NCBI GenBank assembly: GCA_036873755.1 | Contig: JAVTVY010018977.1 | Span: forward strand, 1-64,000 | Origin: Hanleya hanleyi | Lineage: Eukaryota; Mollusca; Polyplacophora; Lepidopleurida; Hanleyidae | DNA: 64,000 nucleotides | Reading direction: 5' to 3' | Shown here: positions 14,001 to 23,117 of the stretch, piece after piece | How the letters are laid out: every line of letters starts with the position of its first letter | Numbering within the stretch: position 1 is the stretch's first letter | Position numbers and translations under genes: made by a program | Notes under the pieces: model-generated | The model's input: the letters and a program-made list of their open reading frames with translations, nothing else | Told to the model about the DNA's origin: nothing | The model's database searches: none

Positions 14001-17000
14001 GAATGATTCTCTGGTTTAGATGGTGTCTAATTCGGACAAATGAAGACTTAAAAAATCCCATAATAATCAACAGTAGCTTCCTTCAATTAACCTAAAGTTT
14101 ATTTTATCCATGGTTTTTTATTATACATTCTGGGGCAGTTCGACAAGTAAGACTAAGAATCTTCAAACAGGGAACATCATCATGATCATGCGCAATACAT
14201 CTTGTCAGGTAGCTTCTCCAGGTTTAACAAGGTTCCCTACATGCAATCACCTTATGTGTTTTCCTTACATGACGAATAGGCCATATTCTGTGCCCTTTTA
14301 TTTAACCTACATCACACACCTCAAAATGAGGAAGGCCTGCTAATTCCACAAAGTCTCCCAAACTGTTACAACTCTCATGTGTTTGATCTTAGGGACTTCT
14401 TCAGTCATGCCCACAAATAAACTTACTCGAAGTTCATGTATCTTGGAAGTAGTTTTTGATTGATGGGTATCCAGAACATAGGGATTTTATCACATCTACC
14501 AACAGAGTGAAATTTAGGCCTGTAGTTTAAAGAGTTCAGTATCGACATTTCATCATCATTACTGCCCATACCATGCATAATTATATTCATGGCATTTGTC
14601 CTTTTATCAACTAGCTCTCTCTCAAGCTTGTGCTTGAATAATGTATGATTGACAGTCAGACTTACGTGGATGACTAAGTTGCTCACCCAATTTCCTCACC
14701 ACAAACTAAATACAAGCTCAGAGGTTATGCCGAAATCTGCCTGCCTCCAATATCATGCAGTGAAACCTTTGAAAACCGCCACCTAAGTAAACTGACCAAT
14801 CTCTAAATACCCACATTATCCGTGGTCCCATACTTAAATATATAGTATTTTGAACCTTGATAAACCAGAACCCTGTGAAGACCGACACTAAAATCTGGTC
14901 CCAAACTTTGTCGATATACACAGGTTTCACCGTAAATTTGCTATTTCCCTGGTTTGTATATATATGCCAGTCTTAGCCCAGTGAGCGGGTCCAGTCTGGT
15001 CGCTTCTAAGTACTGACATAATTGACTTTTTGTGGTTTGTAGTATGAGAAAGTTTAACATTCCGTGTCCTTCCGTTGTCACTCTGAAGAAGCATGTGTTA
15101 GTGATGTCGTTCATTGGTCATGACCAACAGCCCGCCCCAAAGTTGAAGGATGTCAAGCTCCCCACAGAACACTGGCAGGATGCCTATGAGCAGACCGTCA
15201 CTGTAAGTTATTACCTCTTCTTCGAGGTATCTTGTTGTACCTTGAGGTGCAGGGCTTCGTGTTTAGAATTAATTACGCGAGCTAAAAATAGCTCATGTCA
15301 AAATATTTAGGAGAGGGTATTTGAAATTCAGACGAGTGGTTGCAATATAATACAATATAAAAGATGACAGTTTACGTGAGCTAAAAATCACTCTCGTGAC
15401 ATGAATTTACGTGAGTGTTTGTGTGCATTTGAGCTATCACTCGCGCTAAACACGAAGCCCTGAGGTGTCCTGTACCCTAACTGTACACTAGCATCTTGAG
15501 GTGTTGCCTGTCCTCTTTTCATGCAAGGTTCATGAGACAATAGAAAATAATAACATTATTGAGTACAATAAGCAGGAGGCCCTGGGGTCAATCCCAGGCT
15601 GTGCCATACCCAAGACTTAATAAATTTAACTTGTTTCATCCTAGCTTGGCGCTCAGCATTAAGAGGATAGATCAAGGACTGGTTTGCCCAGTGTCAGGAT
15701 AATGTGACTTGGTGGGGTGGAGTATCATGTCTGCCTGTGCTATGGTACTTTTATGTGGCAGCACTATAAAATGGTGGCATTGGGATGACGGCTATGTTAC
15801 ATGTACGCATACCACATTGTGATATGACTGAAATATAACAACTCCTTTCACAGGCAATGAAGAAATTACAGAAGGAGTGTATGCTGGTGCATGCCGATCT
15901 CAGCGAGTTCAATATCCTGTGGCATGATGGGAAGGTGTGGCTCATTGACGTCAGTCAGGCGGTAGAACTACAGCACCCACAGGCTATGGAGTTCTTATAC
16001 CGAGATTGTAGTAATGTCACACGGGTGAGTGACCAATAAAAGTATCCCGCTGTTCTGTTTCCTCTTAGATGTAAATCAGGGGTTCCCAGATGTTAAAAGA
16101 TTAGAACCCCAGTTCCCCATGGAAGTTGATAACAAAGTTGCAGACTTGAATCGTATGTTAACATGATAAACTGAAAGACACTATTGCTGAATGCGATGTT
16201 AAATTCCATCTTAACGTGATGGCGGAATAGTATATTATATTGAAAATATCATGAGCACATTTACATATTCTGACAGTAAAGCATCATGGGTAAATTTAAA
16301 ATACATGCAATGTCCTCAAATCACCTTGTCAGATACCCTAGGTTACTTTGCTTCATCAATTGGAGCTCCCCTAAAGATATTCGATGAACATTGGTAAAAC
16401 TTCTCTAAATACAATTTGAAAGGATTATAAGTTATTTGGTAAAGCCACATGCAAATAAATCTCAATGGAACATTGGAAATGTGATGTGTTTTAGGCAGTT
16501 TTGCCGCGGTTGAAATGGAAACATGTATGATCTTGCATAATACAGGAGCAGTTGACTCTGAAAATATCAGCCAAAGCATTTTGTAAATCAATATTTCGAC
16601 ATATATGGTAGTGTACAACAGGTTCCATGAGTAAATAAAAGTTTTAAAGAATAATTGGCCATATCGTATCGTATCGTATCGTATCGTTCGTATATTCCTC
16701 CTTTATGTAGGAGCACCTCCTTCTGGAGTACAAGTCAAAAGTTTCACAGTCATGATAAAAAGAAAGGAAAGTATATACACTATATCTACAGGTCAGGCAC
16801 ACGCGTAGACTAATGCTCGTGTGAGCATATTCCTGGTTAATTTCATTTTGTTTGATTTCATTGGTTAGAACATTACTCACTGTACACTATGTCTGACTGG
16901 TTGATTGTCTTCAATTGTTCTGTAAATCTTATACATACACATGGAACCTGTTGTAAACTACCATTCCTGACAATGATGTGGATAAATATATGTCGAAATA

Positions 17001-19817
17001 TTGATCTACAAAATGCTTTTCACTAGTATTTTCGGAGTCACTTTCCTCCTGTATTATGCCAAGATAATCAGTGAGTCCTAACACTATGATTTGACAGTTT
17101 GTTGAATTTCTTTATTGTTGGCATGAGCTACTATGTTTCCCTGCATGTTTTGTAGTTTTTCAAGAAGCAAGGTGTCCATGAAGTGCCCACACCAGAGGCC
17201 TTGTTTAATGATATCACAGGACTGGGTTTAGAGGGGGAGGGGAAGACCTTCTTGATACAGGTGAGACATTCGGTACCAGAGGCCTTGTTTAATGATATCA
17301 CAGGACTGGGTTTAGAGGGGGAGGGGAAGACCTTCTTGATACAGGTGAGACATTCGGTACCAGAGGCCTTGTTTAATGATATCACAGGACTGGGTTTAGA
17401 GGGGGAGGGAAAGACCTTCTTGATACAGGTGAGACATTCGGTACCAGAGGCCTTGTTTAATGATATCACAGGACTGGGTTTAGAGGGGGAGGGGAAGACC
17501 TTCTTGATACAGGTGAGACATTCGGTACCAGAGGCCTTGTTTAATGATATCACAGGACTGGGTTTAGAGGGGGAGGGGAAGACCTTCTTTGATACAGGTG
17601 AGACATTCGGTACCAGAGGCCTGTTTAATGATATCACAGGACTGGGTTTAGAGGGGAGGGAAAAAGACCTTCTTGATACAGGTGAGGGACATTCGGTACC
17701 AGAGGCCTTGTTTAATGATATCACAGGACTGGGTTTAGAGGGGGAGGGGAAGACCTTCTTGATACAGGTGAGACATTCGGTACCAGAGGCCTTGTTTAAT
17801 GATATCACAGGACTGGGTTTAGAGGGGGAGGGGAAGACCTTCTTGATACAGGTGAGACATTCGGTACCAGAGGCCTTGTTTAATGATATCACAGGACTGG
17901 GTTTAGAGGGGGAGGGAAAGACCTTCTTGATACAGGTGAGACATTCGGTACCAGAGGCCTTGTTTAATGATATCACAGGACTGGGTTTAGAGGGGGAGGG
18001 GAAGACCTTCTTGATACAGGTGAGACATTCGGTACCAGAGGCCTTGTTTAATGATATCACAGGACTGGGTTTAGAGGGGGAGGGGAAGACCTTCTTGATA
18101 CAGGTGAGACATTCGGTACCAGAGGCCTTGTTTAATGATATCACAGGACTGGGCTTAGAGGGGGAGGGGAAGACCTTCTTGATACAGGTAAGAGACATTC
18201 GGTACCAGAGGCCTTGTTTAATGATATCACAGGACTGGGTTTAGAGGGGGAGGGGAAGACCTTCTTGATACAGGTGAGACATTCGGTACCAGAGGCCTTG
18301 TTTAATGATATCACAGGACTGGGTTTAGAGGGGGAGGGGAAGACCTTCTTGATACAGGTGAGACATTCGGTCTACCAACAAAACATCACAAGACAGATTC
18401 TTGACTGAAACTCATTTCCACTGTCTTGCATTGGAAACGAGAACCTATGTTGAAGTGTCAGTGAAGTCGCGCTGAATATCATGATGTCACGCGAGACCCA
18501 ATTCAAGATTTAAATTGACATGATGAGAGAGTCGAAGATTTCAAATTGTTCATGGGTATCTCAAACCACAAAAAATCACCAAATCGATATTTGACCGTTT
18601 TTTGCTTCACCAGACCTCGCCACCTATTATACTTTTCATCTTGGCAACGGGATGTGTCTTGTGAACCCCCAGTGTTGGTAAAATATTAATTAAAACAAAG
18701 GTCCTCGGATGCATGAAACCAAAGGATAAATGAGTCTGAATTTGTTCTAGACAGATACATGTTCAGTTGTCACTTATGTATCACTAACTCCCTCATTCAT
18801 TGACTGATTACATGGTTGAAAAGACCATATCAAGTCAAATCGCAACAGTGAAGTTTGAAATATCCTAAACTGGGTTGAAATGTTTTTGTAACCTGCATCC
18901 TTAGACCGCCAAGATCATAGCAAGGTGATGTCTGCAACCGTGAAACCAAAATGTCAGCCGGTCACTCTGTTTTCAGTTGACAATACTAAGATTTGTTTCA
19001 TTCCACATAGCGATGATGAAATCATCAAATATCATCCTCGTGAAGCTTGTGTTGTATCATTCGATCCAAAGCTTTCAGCTTATCAATGATTCTGCAAGCA
19101 TTGTCAATATCTACCAAATTTGTAATGAACTTTATAAACCAACCTGAAGTTGTCGACAGATCTACTATTATTCCAACTTTGCGGGGCTGGTTTTGAAAAG
19201 TAGACGTTATTGAGTTCTATTCATGACTTAATTTTAAGCAACAGGATTTGTCGTGCAATGTTATCACACTAAAAGGGGTCCTCATCACTCCGGCATATCG
19301 GTTATGTAAGACAAAGTGACGTGAATTTACGGGATTTCCAATAGTGGAGAATTGGCAAGTGGTTGACCATTGTTCCATGTACTAAGATTGAAAAGCAATA
19401 TTTTGTCTTACATGAACTATATCCCACAGCCACATCCCATGTACCCTGAATCAGACAACCTGTGTGTCTCTATTCTTGTCCTAGAAACTACAAATAGCCT
19501 TAACTCTTAATTGAAATACAGGAGGTCAGTGGTCTTACATGTAGCTTCCATTGGCCGCAGTTTATGTAGTTATGACAGTCGATTTATGAATTTGTTTATC
19601 ACAACAGATACGGTGCTTTGACATGGAGAAGAAGAAGACAGAAACATTCAGAGCGAAGGAATTCATGAAAAAAGAATATGCGTTTGATTATTTCTTTGAG
19701 GAGTCGTTGAAAGAACGGGAGAAGGCATCATCAATGGCATTGTCAGAAAGTGACGATGATGAGGAGGAGGAGGATTCTGAAGAGGAAGAAGCAAAAGAGG
19801 ACAAACAAGGGAGATAA
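4815..19817 (+). CDS. RIOK3: RIOK3, serine/threonine-protein kinase RIO3 (11 coding exons)
   Basis: Spliced CDS from exons 4815-5005, 9319-9488, 11179-11280, 11591-11703, 12421-12564, 13046-13173, 13787-13972, 15043-15202, 15854-16024, 17156-17260 and 19608-19817. The total is 1680 nt, 559 residues plus stop; the human protein is about 519. All joins are GT..AG and keep frame. An N-terminal region contains DVMSEQLA. A basic block [10 protein letters not shown] precedes the RIO domain. The P-loop-like [11 protein letters not shown] has Lys272, AIKVFK has Lys296, the catalytic loop [10 protein letters not shown] has Asp413/Asn418, and the metal-binding motif LIDVSQ has Asp430. The C-terminus is charged and acidic. 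RIO kinases are atypical kinases/ATPases; vertebrate RIOK3 is linked to late small-subunit maturation and innate signalling adaptors (family knowledge). The start at 4815 is the first Met after a good acceptor at 4741-4742, but the frame is open upstream, so a longer N-terminus is possible. Exon 10 is tandemly amplified. Gene identity is very secure; exon 1 start and exon 10 usage are not. Confidence 0.95.
5290..7540 (-). pseudogene. Non-LTR retrotransposon (LINE) 3' half, decayed, minus strand
   Basis: The minus strand encodes the end of a reverse transcriptase: [18 protein letters not shown] and [13 protein letters not shown] (about 7480-7225). After a frameshift near 7220 follows a 233-residue open stretch (7231-6530) with [14 protein letters not shown] and a C-terminal zinc-knuckle-like motif (CNTCG...[10 protein letters not shown]). 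The 3' end is probably the TTATC repeat tail at 5296-5318 (read on minus). It is 5' truncated and not functional. Confidence 0.8.
5510..6340. mobile_element. Insertion with inverted 'accagtccg' ends in the LINE 3' region
   Basis: The left end has aaccagtccaccggactggt and further ccagtccg words. The right end has ttaccagtccgacggac and caaattcgaactctgcaatg, mirroring gcagtgttcgaattt on the left. An open 110-codon minus frame inside (5931-5599) resembles nothing I know. Confidence 0.5.
8130..8235 (+). repeat. Duplicate of the sequence preceding RIOK3 exon 2
   Basis: About 100 bp here (aaattagaaatgggctaaat ... ctagtactaattcctgta) is near-identical to 9206-9305 directly upstream of the exon 2 acceptor. 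The copy ends at a poly-T run rather than an acceptor, so it is a broken duplicate. Confidence 0.8.
8454..8940. mobile_element. TTAA-flanked MITE with internal palindrome
   Basis: Ends TTAAAGGTGAACTGCAAAGC and the inverse AAGCTTTTCAGTTCACCTTTAA. TTAA at both borders suggests a TTAA-specific (piggyBac/Kolobok-like) family. The centre has an inverted tggtccccttcattc / gaatgaacgaggacca hairpin. Confidence 0.75.
9319..9488 (+). CDS. RIOK3: RIOK3 coding exon 2
   Basis: Acceptor atcgcacag ends at 9318 and donor aaag|gttagt follows 9488. The split Arg codon with exon 1 joins in frame. It encodes [20 protein letters not shown], a conserved RIOK3 N-terminal segment. Confidence 0.92.
9820..10065 (+). 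mobile_element. SINE-like sequence with AACC-repeat tail
   Basis: The sequence ends gcgacattcaaacaaccaac and CCAACC, resembling molluscan SINE tails ending in a short repeat. The head is unclear. Confidence 0.4.
10066..11178. other. RIOK3 intron 2 remainder
   Basis: No coding signal, RNA gene or clear repeat found. Confidence 0.6.
11179..11280 (+). CDS. RIOK3: RIOK3 coding exon 3
   Basis: Acceptor ctcttcag, donor tggg|gtagga. It encodes VSISFQNYR and an acidic stretch [10 protein letters not shown], as in the linker before the RIO domain. Confidence 0.92.
11591..11703 (+). CDS. RIOK3: RIOK3 coding exon 4
   Basis: Acceptor tccgttgcag, donor atggag|gtatta. It encodes [20 protein letters not shown], one of the best conserved RIO3-specific blocks. 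Confidence 0.94.
12130..12243. repeat. 23-bp tandem repeat, 5 copies, before RIOK3 exon 5
   Basis: Near-perfect copies of cacctgttgtaaataatttctct, about 180 bp upstream of the exon 5 acceptor. Confidence 0.95.
12421..12564 (+). CDS. RIOK3: RIOK3 coding exon 5
   Basis: Exactly 48 codons with phase 0 at both ends. It begins [17 protein letters not shown] and ends [11 protein letters not shown], the entry to the RIO domain. The donor is gct|gtacgt. Reading beyond 12564 is intron. Confidence 0.94.
13046..13173 (+). CDS. RIOK3: RIOK3 coding exon 6 (ATP-binding loop)
   Basis: Acceptor aatttag, donor gaag|gtaaga, leaving phase 2. It encodes [16 protein letters not shown] and the nucleotide-binding loop [10 protein letters not shown]. 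Confidence 0.95.
13310..13510. repeat. Dispersed repeat (also near 21790, 23105 and 42320)
   Basis: A shared block has 'aataatacaatcaccctat', then a 'gcatgattttggacca' word, then 'gtgggaaatttcacttcctg' and 'gaagtattacaggatt'. At least four diverged copies occur in this window. Confidence 0.6.
13787..13972 (+). CDS. RIOK3: RIOK3 coding exon 7 (invariant Lys)
   Basis: Acceptor gtcttcag, donor aaaag|gtaaag. It encodes [11 protein letters not shown] with the ATP-contacting Lys296, and [13 protein letters not shown]. Confidence 0.95.
13990..15042. other. RIOK3 intron 7
   Basis: Includes a short dispersed motif (ttcaaacagggaaca ... ttccctacatg, 14160-14290) that recurs at 25310-25440. No gene found on either strand. 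Confidence 0.6.
15043..15202 (+). CDS. RIOK3: RIOK3 coding exon 8 (hinge)
   Basis: Acceptor gtttgtag, donor cact|gtaagt. It encodes [20 protein letters not shown], the RIO hinge region, with phase 0 at the 3' end. Confidence 0.95.
15560..15840 (+). mobile_element. SINE abutting the RIOK3 exon 9 acceptor
   Basis: Contains cttggcgctcagcattaaga and ggcagcactataaaatggtg, then ends cattgtgatatgactgaaat. This is the same tail core as at 40530-40560. It is truncated about 13 bp before the exon 9 acceptor, so the branch region is SINE-derived. Confidence 0.7.
15854..16024 (+). CDS. RIOK3: RIOK3 coding exon 9 (catalytic and metal-binding loops)
   Basis: 57 codons, phase 0 at both ends; acceptor cctttcacag, donor acgg|gtgagt. 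It contains [10 protein letters not shown] (catalytic Asp413) and LIDVSQAVE (Asp430). Confidence 0.96.
16534..17060. mobile_element. Foldback element of the GTCGAAATATTG family, RIOK3 intron 9
   Basis: Left arm gcataatacaggag ... atcaatatttcgacatata; the right arm mirrors it, ending cctcctgtattatgc. An ATCGT pentamer run (16664-16686) lies in the loop. It shares terminal sequence with the elements at 20128-21403 and 53180-54035. Confidence 0.75.
17156..17260 (+). CDS. RIOK3: RIOK3 coding exon 10 (first copy of the amplified unit)
   Basis: Acceptor gttttgtag ends at 17155. The exon starts [12 protein letters not shown] and runs into [19 protein letters not shown], matching the helical segment that follows the RIO core. 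The first donor atacag|gtgaga follows 17260, phase 0. The last 69 nt of this exon plus 15 nt of intron form the 84-bp unit repeated downstream, so the true 3' end could be any of several identical donors. Confidence 0.88.
17192..18372 (+). repeat. 84-bp tandem array, 14 copies, carrying exon and splice donor
   Basis: Copies start at 17192, 17276, 17360, 17444, 17528, 17613, 17699, 17783, 17867, 17951, 18035, 18119, 18205 and 18289. Each holds the exon 10 tail, the donor cag|gtgagac and the intronic attcggta. The period equals 28 codons, so one frame stays open from copy 1 to 18244 despite indels in copies 5 (+1) and 6 (+2), which sum to +3. A +2 indel at the end of copy 12 finally breaks the frame. 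The antisense strand is open too, which is a by-product of the repeat. Confidence 0.97.
18373..19607. other. RIOK3 intron 10 after the array
   Basis: About 1.2 kb without array units, repeats or coding sequence that I recognise. It ends at the exon 11 acceptor. Confidence 0.6.
19608..19817 (+). CDS. RIOK3: RIOK3 coding exon 11, C-terminus
   Basis: Acceptor tcacaacag ends at 19607. It encodes 69 residues and the TAA stop. It starts [12 protein letters not shown] and ends in an acidic Ser/Glu tail ([17 protein letters not shown]), more acidic and longer than the human C-terminus. Confidence 0.9.
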   Translation: MRCFDMEKKKTETFRAKEFMKKEYAFDYFFEESLKEREKASSMALSESDDDEEEEDSEEEEAKEDKQGR

Positions 19818-20127
19818 TTCTTGTACCCAGTGCTCAGTGGAGGGCATCAAAAGCCCCTATCATGGATGTAAAATATCACCTTGCTCCAGTCAGTGATCAG
19901 ATTAGTCTTTCTGCATCAAGGGGGGTAAATCTGCTAGTCAGTCCCTCCACCATGGAGCATGTACGATGGCTAGTTTTACTTATGTCAGTCAGTGATACTC
20001 CAGGATTGTTTGTCCGGTTTCCATGATAGGCACCACTACCAATTTCACACTGGAGAATCAATCATTGGAACTCTCGGGTTTTGTCTATATAATTTAAGCT
20101 CGTGTTGATCCACTGATAAGCTTGGCA

Positions 20128-21403
20128 TAATGCAGAAGCAAAGTAACTCCGAATAAACTTAATAAACGCATGGTGACAGTCTCAATATTTCGACAAAATT
20201 TTATTTGTCATCTTCAGGATGTGATCTAACAGCAGGTACAGGCTCTTATATACAAAACGACTAACAAAGACTGAAATGGTTCGATACACAAAATTAGAGG
20301 GCAATAGCCAATCAGATAATATGTGAACATAACAATTAAGGTAAACATGAGTGCCAAATAGACATGACAAGGAATACACACACCACATAGGCCTGACAAT
20401 ACACAATCGAAATGGCAATAGTTTGATAAGGATAATAGATACGGGTGGTGATTTACTGAGGTGTGTGAATGTGTATAGAGTGGCAGCAGAAATGGCAATC
20501 AGGGGAATAAACACAAGTGAAACGGAGATTATAAAAAATGTATTAAGTTGATTAGAGAAACGTAACAAAGGTACCTAAGATTGAAATCGGAAATAAGATA
20601 TAGAGAATTGGATAGTTACAGAACGGGAAATGCTGAACTATATGGGCGAACTATATTAGGCTACTAATTAACAAGACAAGAAATACACACACCACAGAAA
20701 TGCTGGATAGTTGTATTATCTTATCTAAACAGTGATTGATGGAATAAAATATATAAAAATTGAAATTGGAAACAAAATAAAATTGGAAAATAAAATAAAA
20801 TTTTGGTATTTTGTTTCCAATTTCAATTTTTATATATTTTATTCCATCAATCACTGTTTAGATAAGATAATACAACTATCCAGCATTTCTGTGGTGTGTG
20901 TATTTCTTGTCTTGTTAATTAATAGCCTAATATAGTTCGCCCATATAGTTCAGCATTTCCCGTTCTGTAACTATCCAATTCTCTACATCTTATTTCCGAT
21001 TTCAATCTTAGGTACCTTTGTTACGTTTCTCTAATCAACTTAATACATTTTTCTAATCTCTGTTTCACTTGTGTTTATTCCCCTGATTGACATTTCTGCT
21101 GCCACTCTATACACATTCACACACCTCAATAAATCACCACCCGTATCTATTATCCTTATCAAACTATTGCCATTTCGATTATGTATTGTCAGGCCTATGT
21201 GGTGTGTGTATTCCTTGTCATGGCTATTGCCCTCTAATTTTGTGTATCGAACCATTTCAGTCTTTGTTAGTCGTTTTGTATATAAGAGCCTGTAACTGCT
21301 GTTAGATCACATCCTGAAGATGACAAATAAAATTTTGTCGAAATATTGAGACTGTCACCATGCGTTTATTAAGTTTATTCGGAGTTACTTTGCTTCTGCA
21401 TAA
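20128..21403. mobile_element. 1.3-kb near-perfect palindrome (foldback retroelement ends)
   Basis: Two arms of about 600 bp meet near 20798 with almost no spacer. Left starts gcataatgcagaagcaaagt; right ends with the reverse complement. The left arm keeps about 45 bp missing from the right. Each arm carries a CTGAAGA...GAAATATT core (21314-21347 on +, 20217-20184 on -). Symmetrical open frames are shadows. Confidence 0.9.
20152..20166 (+). terminator. Candidate RIOK3 poly(A) signals inside a foldback element
   Basis: AATAAA occurs at 20152-20157 and 20161-20166, the first such hexamers after the RIOK3 stop (335 nt downstream). Both lie in the left arm of the palindrome at 20128-21403, so the 3' end may be transposon-derived. 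Inference from position only. Confidence 0.45.
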
Positions 21404-22519
21404 TTTAAGCTCGCTGGTCCATATTGTCATGATGCTGTCCAATGGGGAAACTTGGCCCGAGTTGCAGGGGCCACTAATGTAAGTAATTGAAGTTACTCAC
21501 CAGTTAGTGATCTGCACACTTTATGTAATGCAAATGATTCTTTGTAACCCAAACTATATGAATCACCAACTGGTGGGTACGGTATACCTTGAGGTACAAT
21601 AATTGGTGGCTTCTTCAACTCGGGCCAAGTTTCATTGCTGGACTCCATCTTTAACTGATGTGTTACTGACCCCATAGTTGCAATTATTTTGACAAATACT
21701 AGGTTCATACACCTGGAAGGTGCAAGTTTTTCAATGTCCTGTTGACATTGATGGTATCACCAGTTTGTGGTTTCCAAACATATATGGTCAGTCCTGTAAT
21801 AATTTAACCACCCTAATAAAAGTCGATCTCTCCCAAATCTATGGACAAAATCTATTCAGGAGTTCTAATAAATTTGATCACTCTTAGATTTTATGGTGGG
21901 AAATTTCACTTGCTGTGACTGAATCATAAGAGGATTCACCATCCATACCATTTACCAGTGCCCAAATTACAAAGTTGACAAAAAGCCCAATAGCTCAAAA
22001 GCCCAAATGAAGTGATGTAAATCTCCCAGGGTTTTTTTGCGAGAATTTTTTTTCTTCTCATGTCTAGGGAAAAATATCCATTTTTGATAGATTTTCCATC
22101 TTTCAGGAGGAAACTAAACCAGTCAACTGATTATCTCTCTGATTTCTGCATGATATGAACGCCATCGAATAGGTATCATGAGCCAGCCAAGGATGATAAC
22201 TTTAGTAGGAAAATGACCATTTGTCTCACAGGTTTATCTCCCTTGCAAGAAGAACCAGAAGTGCGGGTTTTCGGTCGCAGCATGCATTTGGTGGGTTGCA
22301 AATCATTCAAAAAGTTGCTTACGAGTTTTCGGCACTCAAATTAGAAACCTGTATTTGAACCTGCATACTGTGTCGAGTCTTTTGATCAGTTTTTGAAGAG
22401 TTTTTGGCAAATTCTGCTTTACTGTATATTATCTACTTATCAGAGGTTACCATATGAGAATCAATTATGGTATCACTTGTTGCAGAGTATGGCCTCTAAT
22501 AATTCAATCATCCTATGGT
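21404..22519. other. Intergenic, dispersed repeat fragments
   Basis: Includes one diverged copy of the dispersed repeat (about 21790-21930) and a 'gcccaaat' segment like that at 3200. No gene seen. Confidence 0.5.
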
Positions 22520-23117
22520 GCAAGGGATTTTTTTAGCCACTTTTTCATCGGGGTTAAAACTATTGCAAATTGAGTTTTTAAAAAAATTTGAAATTGAGTT
22601 TTGATAAAAAAAAGTTTTTCCATCGATGGGAATATGCACGCTGAAGTTTGAGTTTTAGTGAATAAATATTAAGTTCTTAAAGAGATGAGTCTAGTTACCA
22701 AATAAAAGTGTTGAATGGTCATGACAAAATTATCCAGCAATGTTATTGTTGTTGCAACTCTCGAGTGCTACATGTACCATAGAAGTTTGCGATTGCCGTT
22801 TGTCTGGGGCAAGTAAAATCGTCACAGACAAGTGCAACGCTCATGGTAGCTGCTCGGGTTGGCAAGCACAATTGTCTTTGGATTAAAATACTATCTAGAA
22901 AAGACTGATTTCACCAAATTGTGTCAGTCAATATAGGGAGCTTCCTTTTATTTATCGATTAGTTTTGCCTTTCACGCGTATGGCAGGCGGGATGACGGAG
23001 CATGGTTTGACTGTCGATTTTAGAACTTCATGGATGATATTCCGGTAATTAATATACATTTTACTTCAAATATTGTAAAGAAAGTCGATGAGGAAAAAGT
23101 GGCTAAAAAAACCCCTG
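22520..23117. mobile_element. MITE-like element with inverted AGCCACTTTTTCATC ends
   Basis: Left aagggatttttttagccact and right agtggctaaaaaaaccccttype ends are inverted. It is inserted in a dispersed repeat (caatcatcct / caatcattct on either side). Confidence 0.6.

Noticed and set aside
17131..18198. 355-codon antisense frame across the RIOK3 array
   Set aside because: Antisense shadow of an 84-bp repeat whose length is a multiple of three.
17192..18372. CRISPR-like array
   Set aside because: Units are contiguous with no unique spacers; the host is eukaryotic.
20182..21305. Matched frames on both strands (for example 128 and 90 codons)
   Set aside because: Mirror images created by the palindrome; hydrophobic composition comes from AT-rich sequence.
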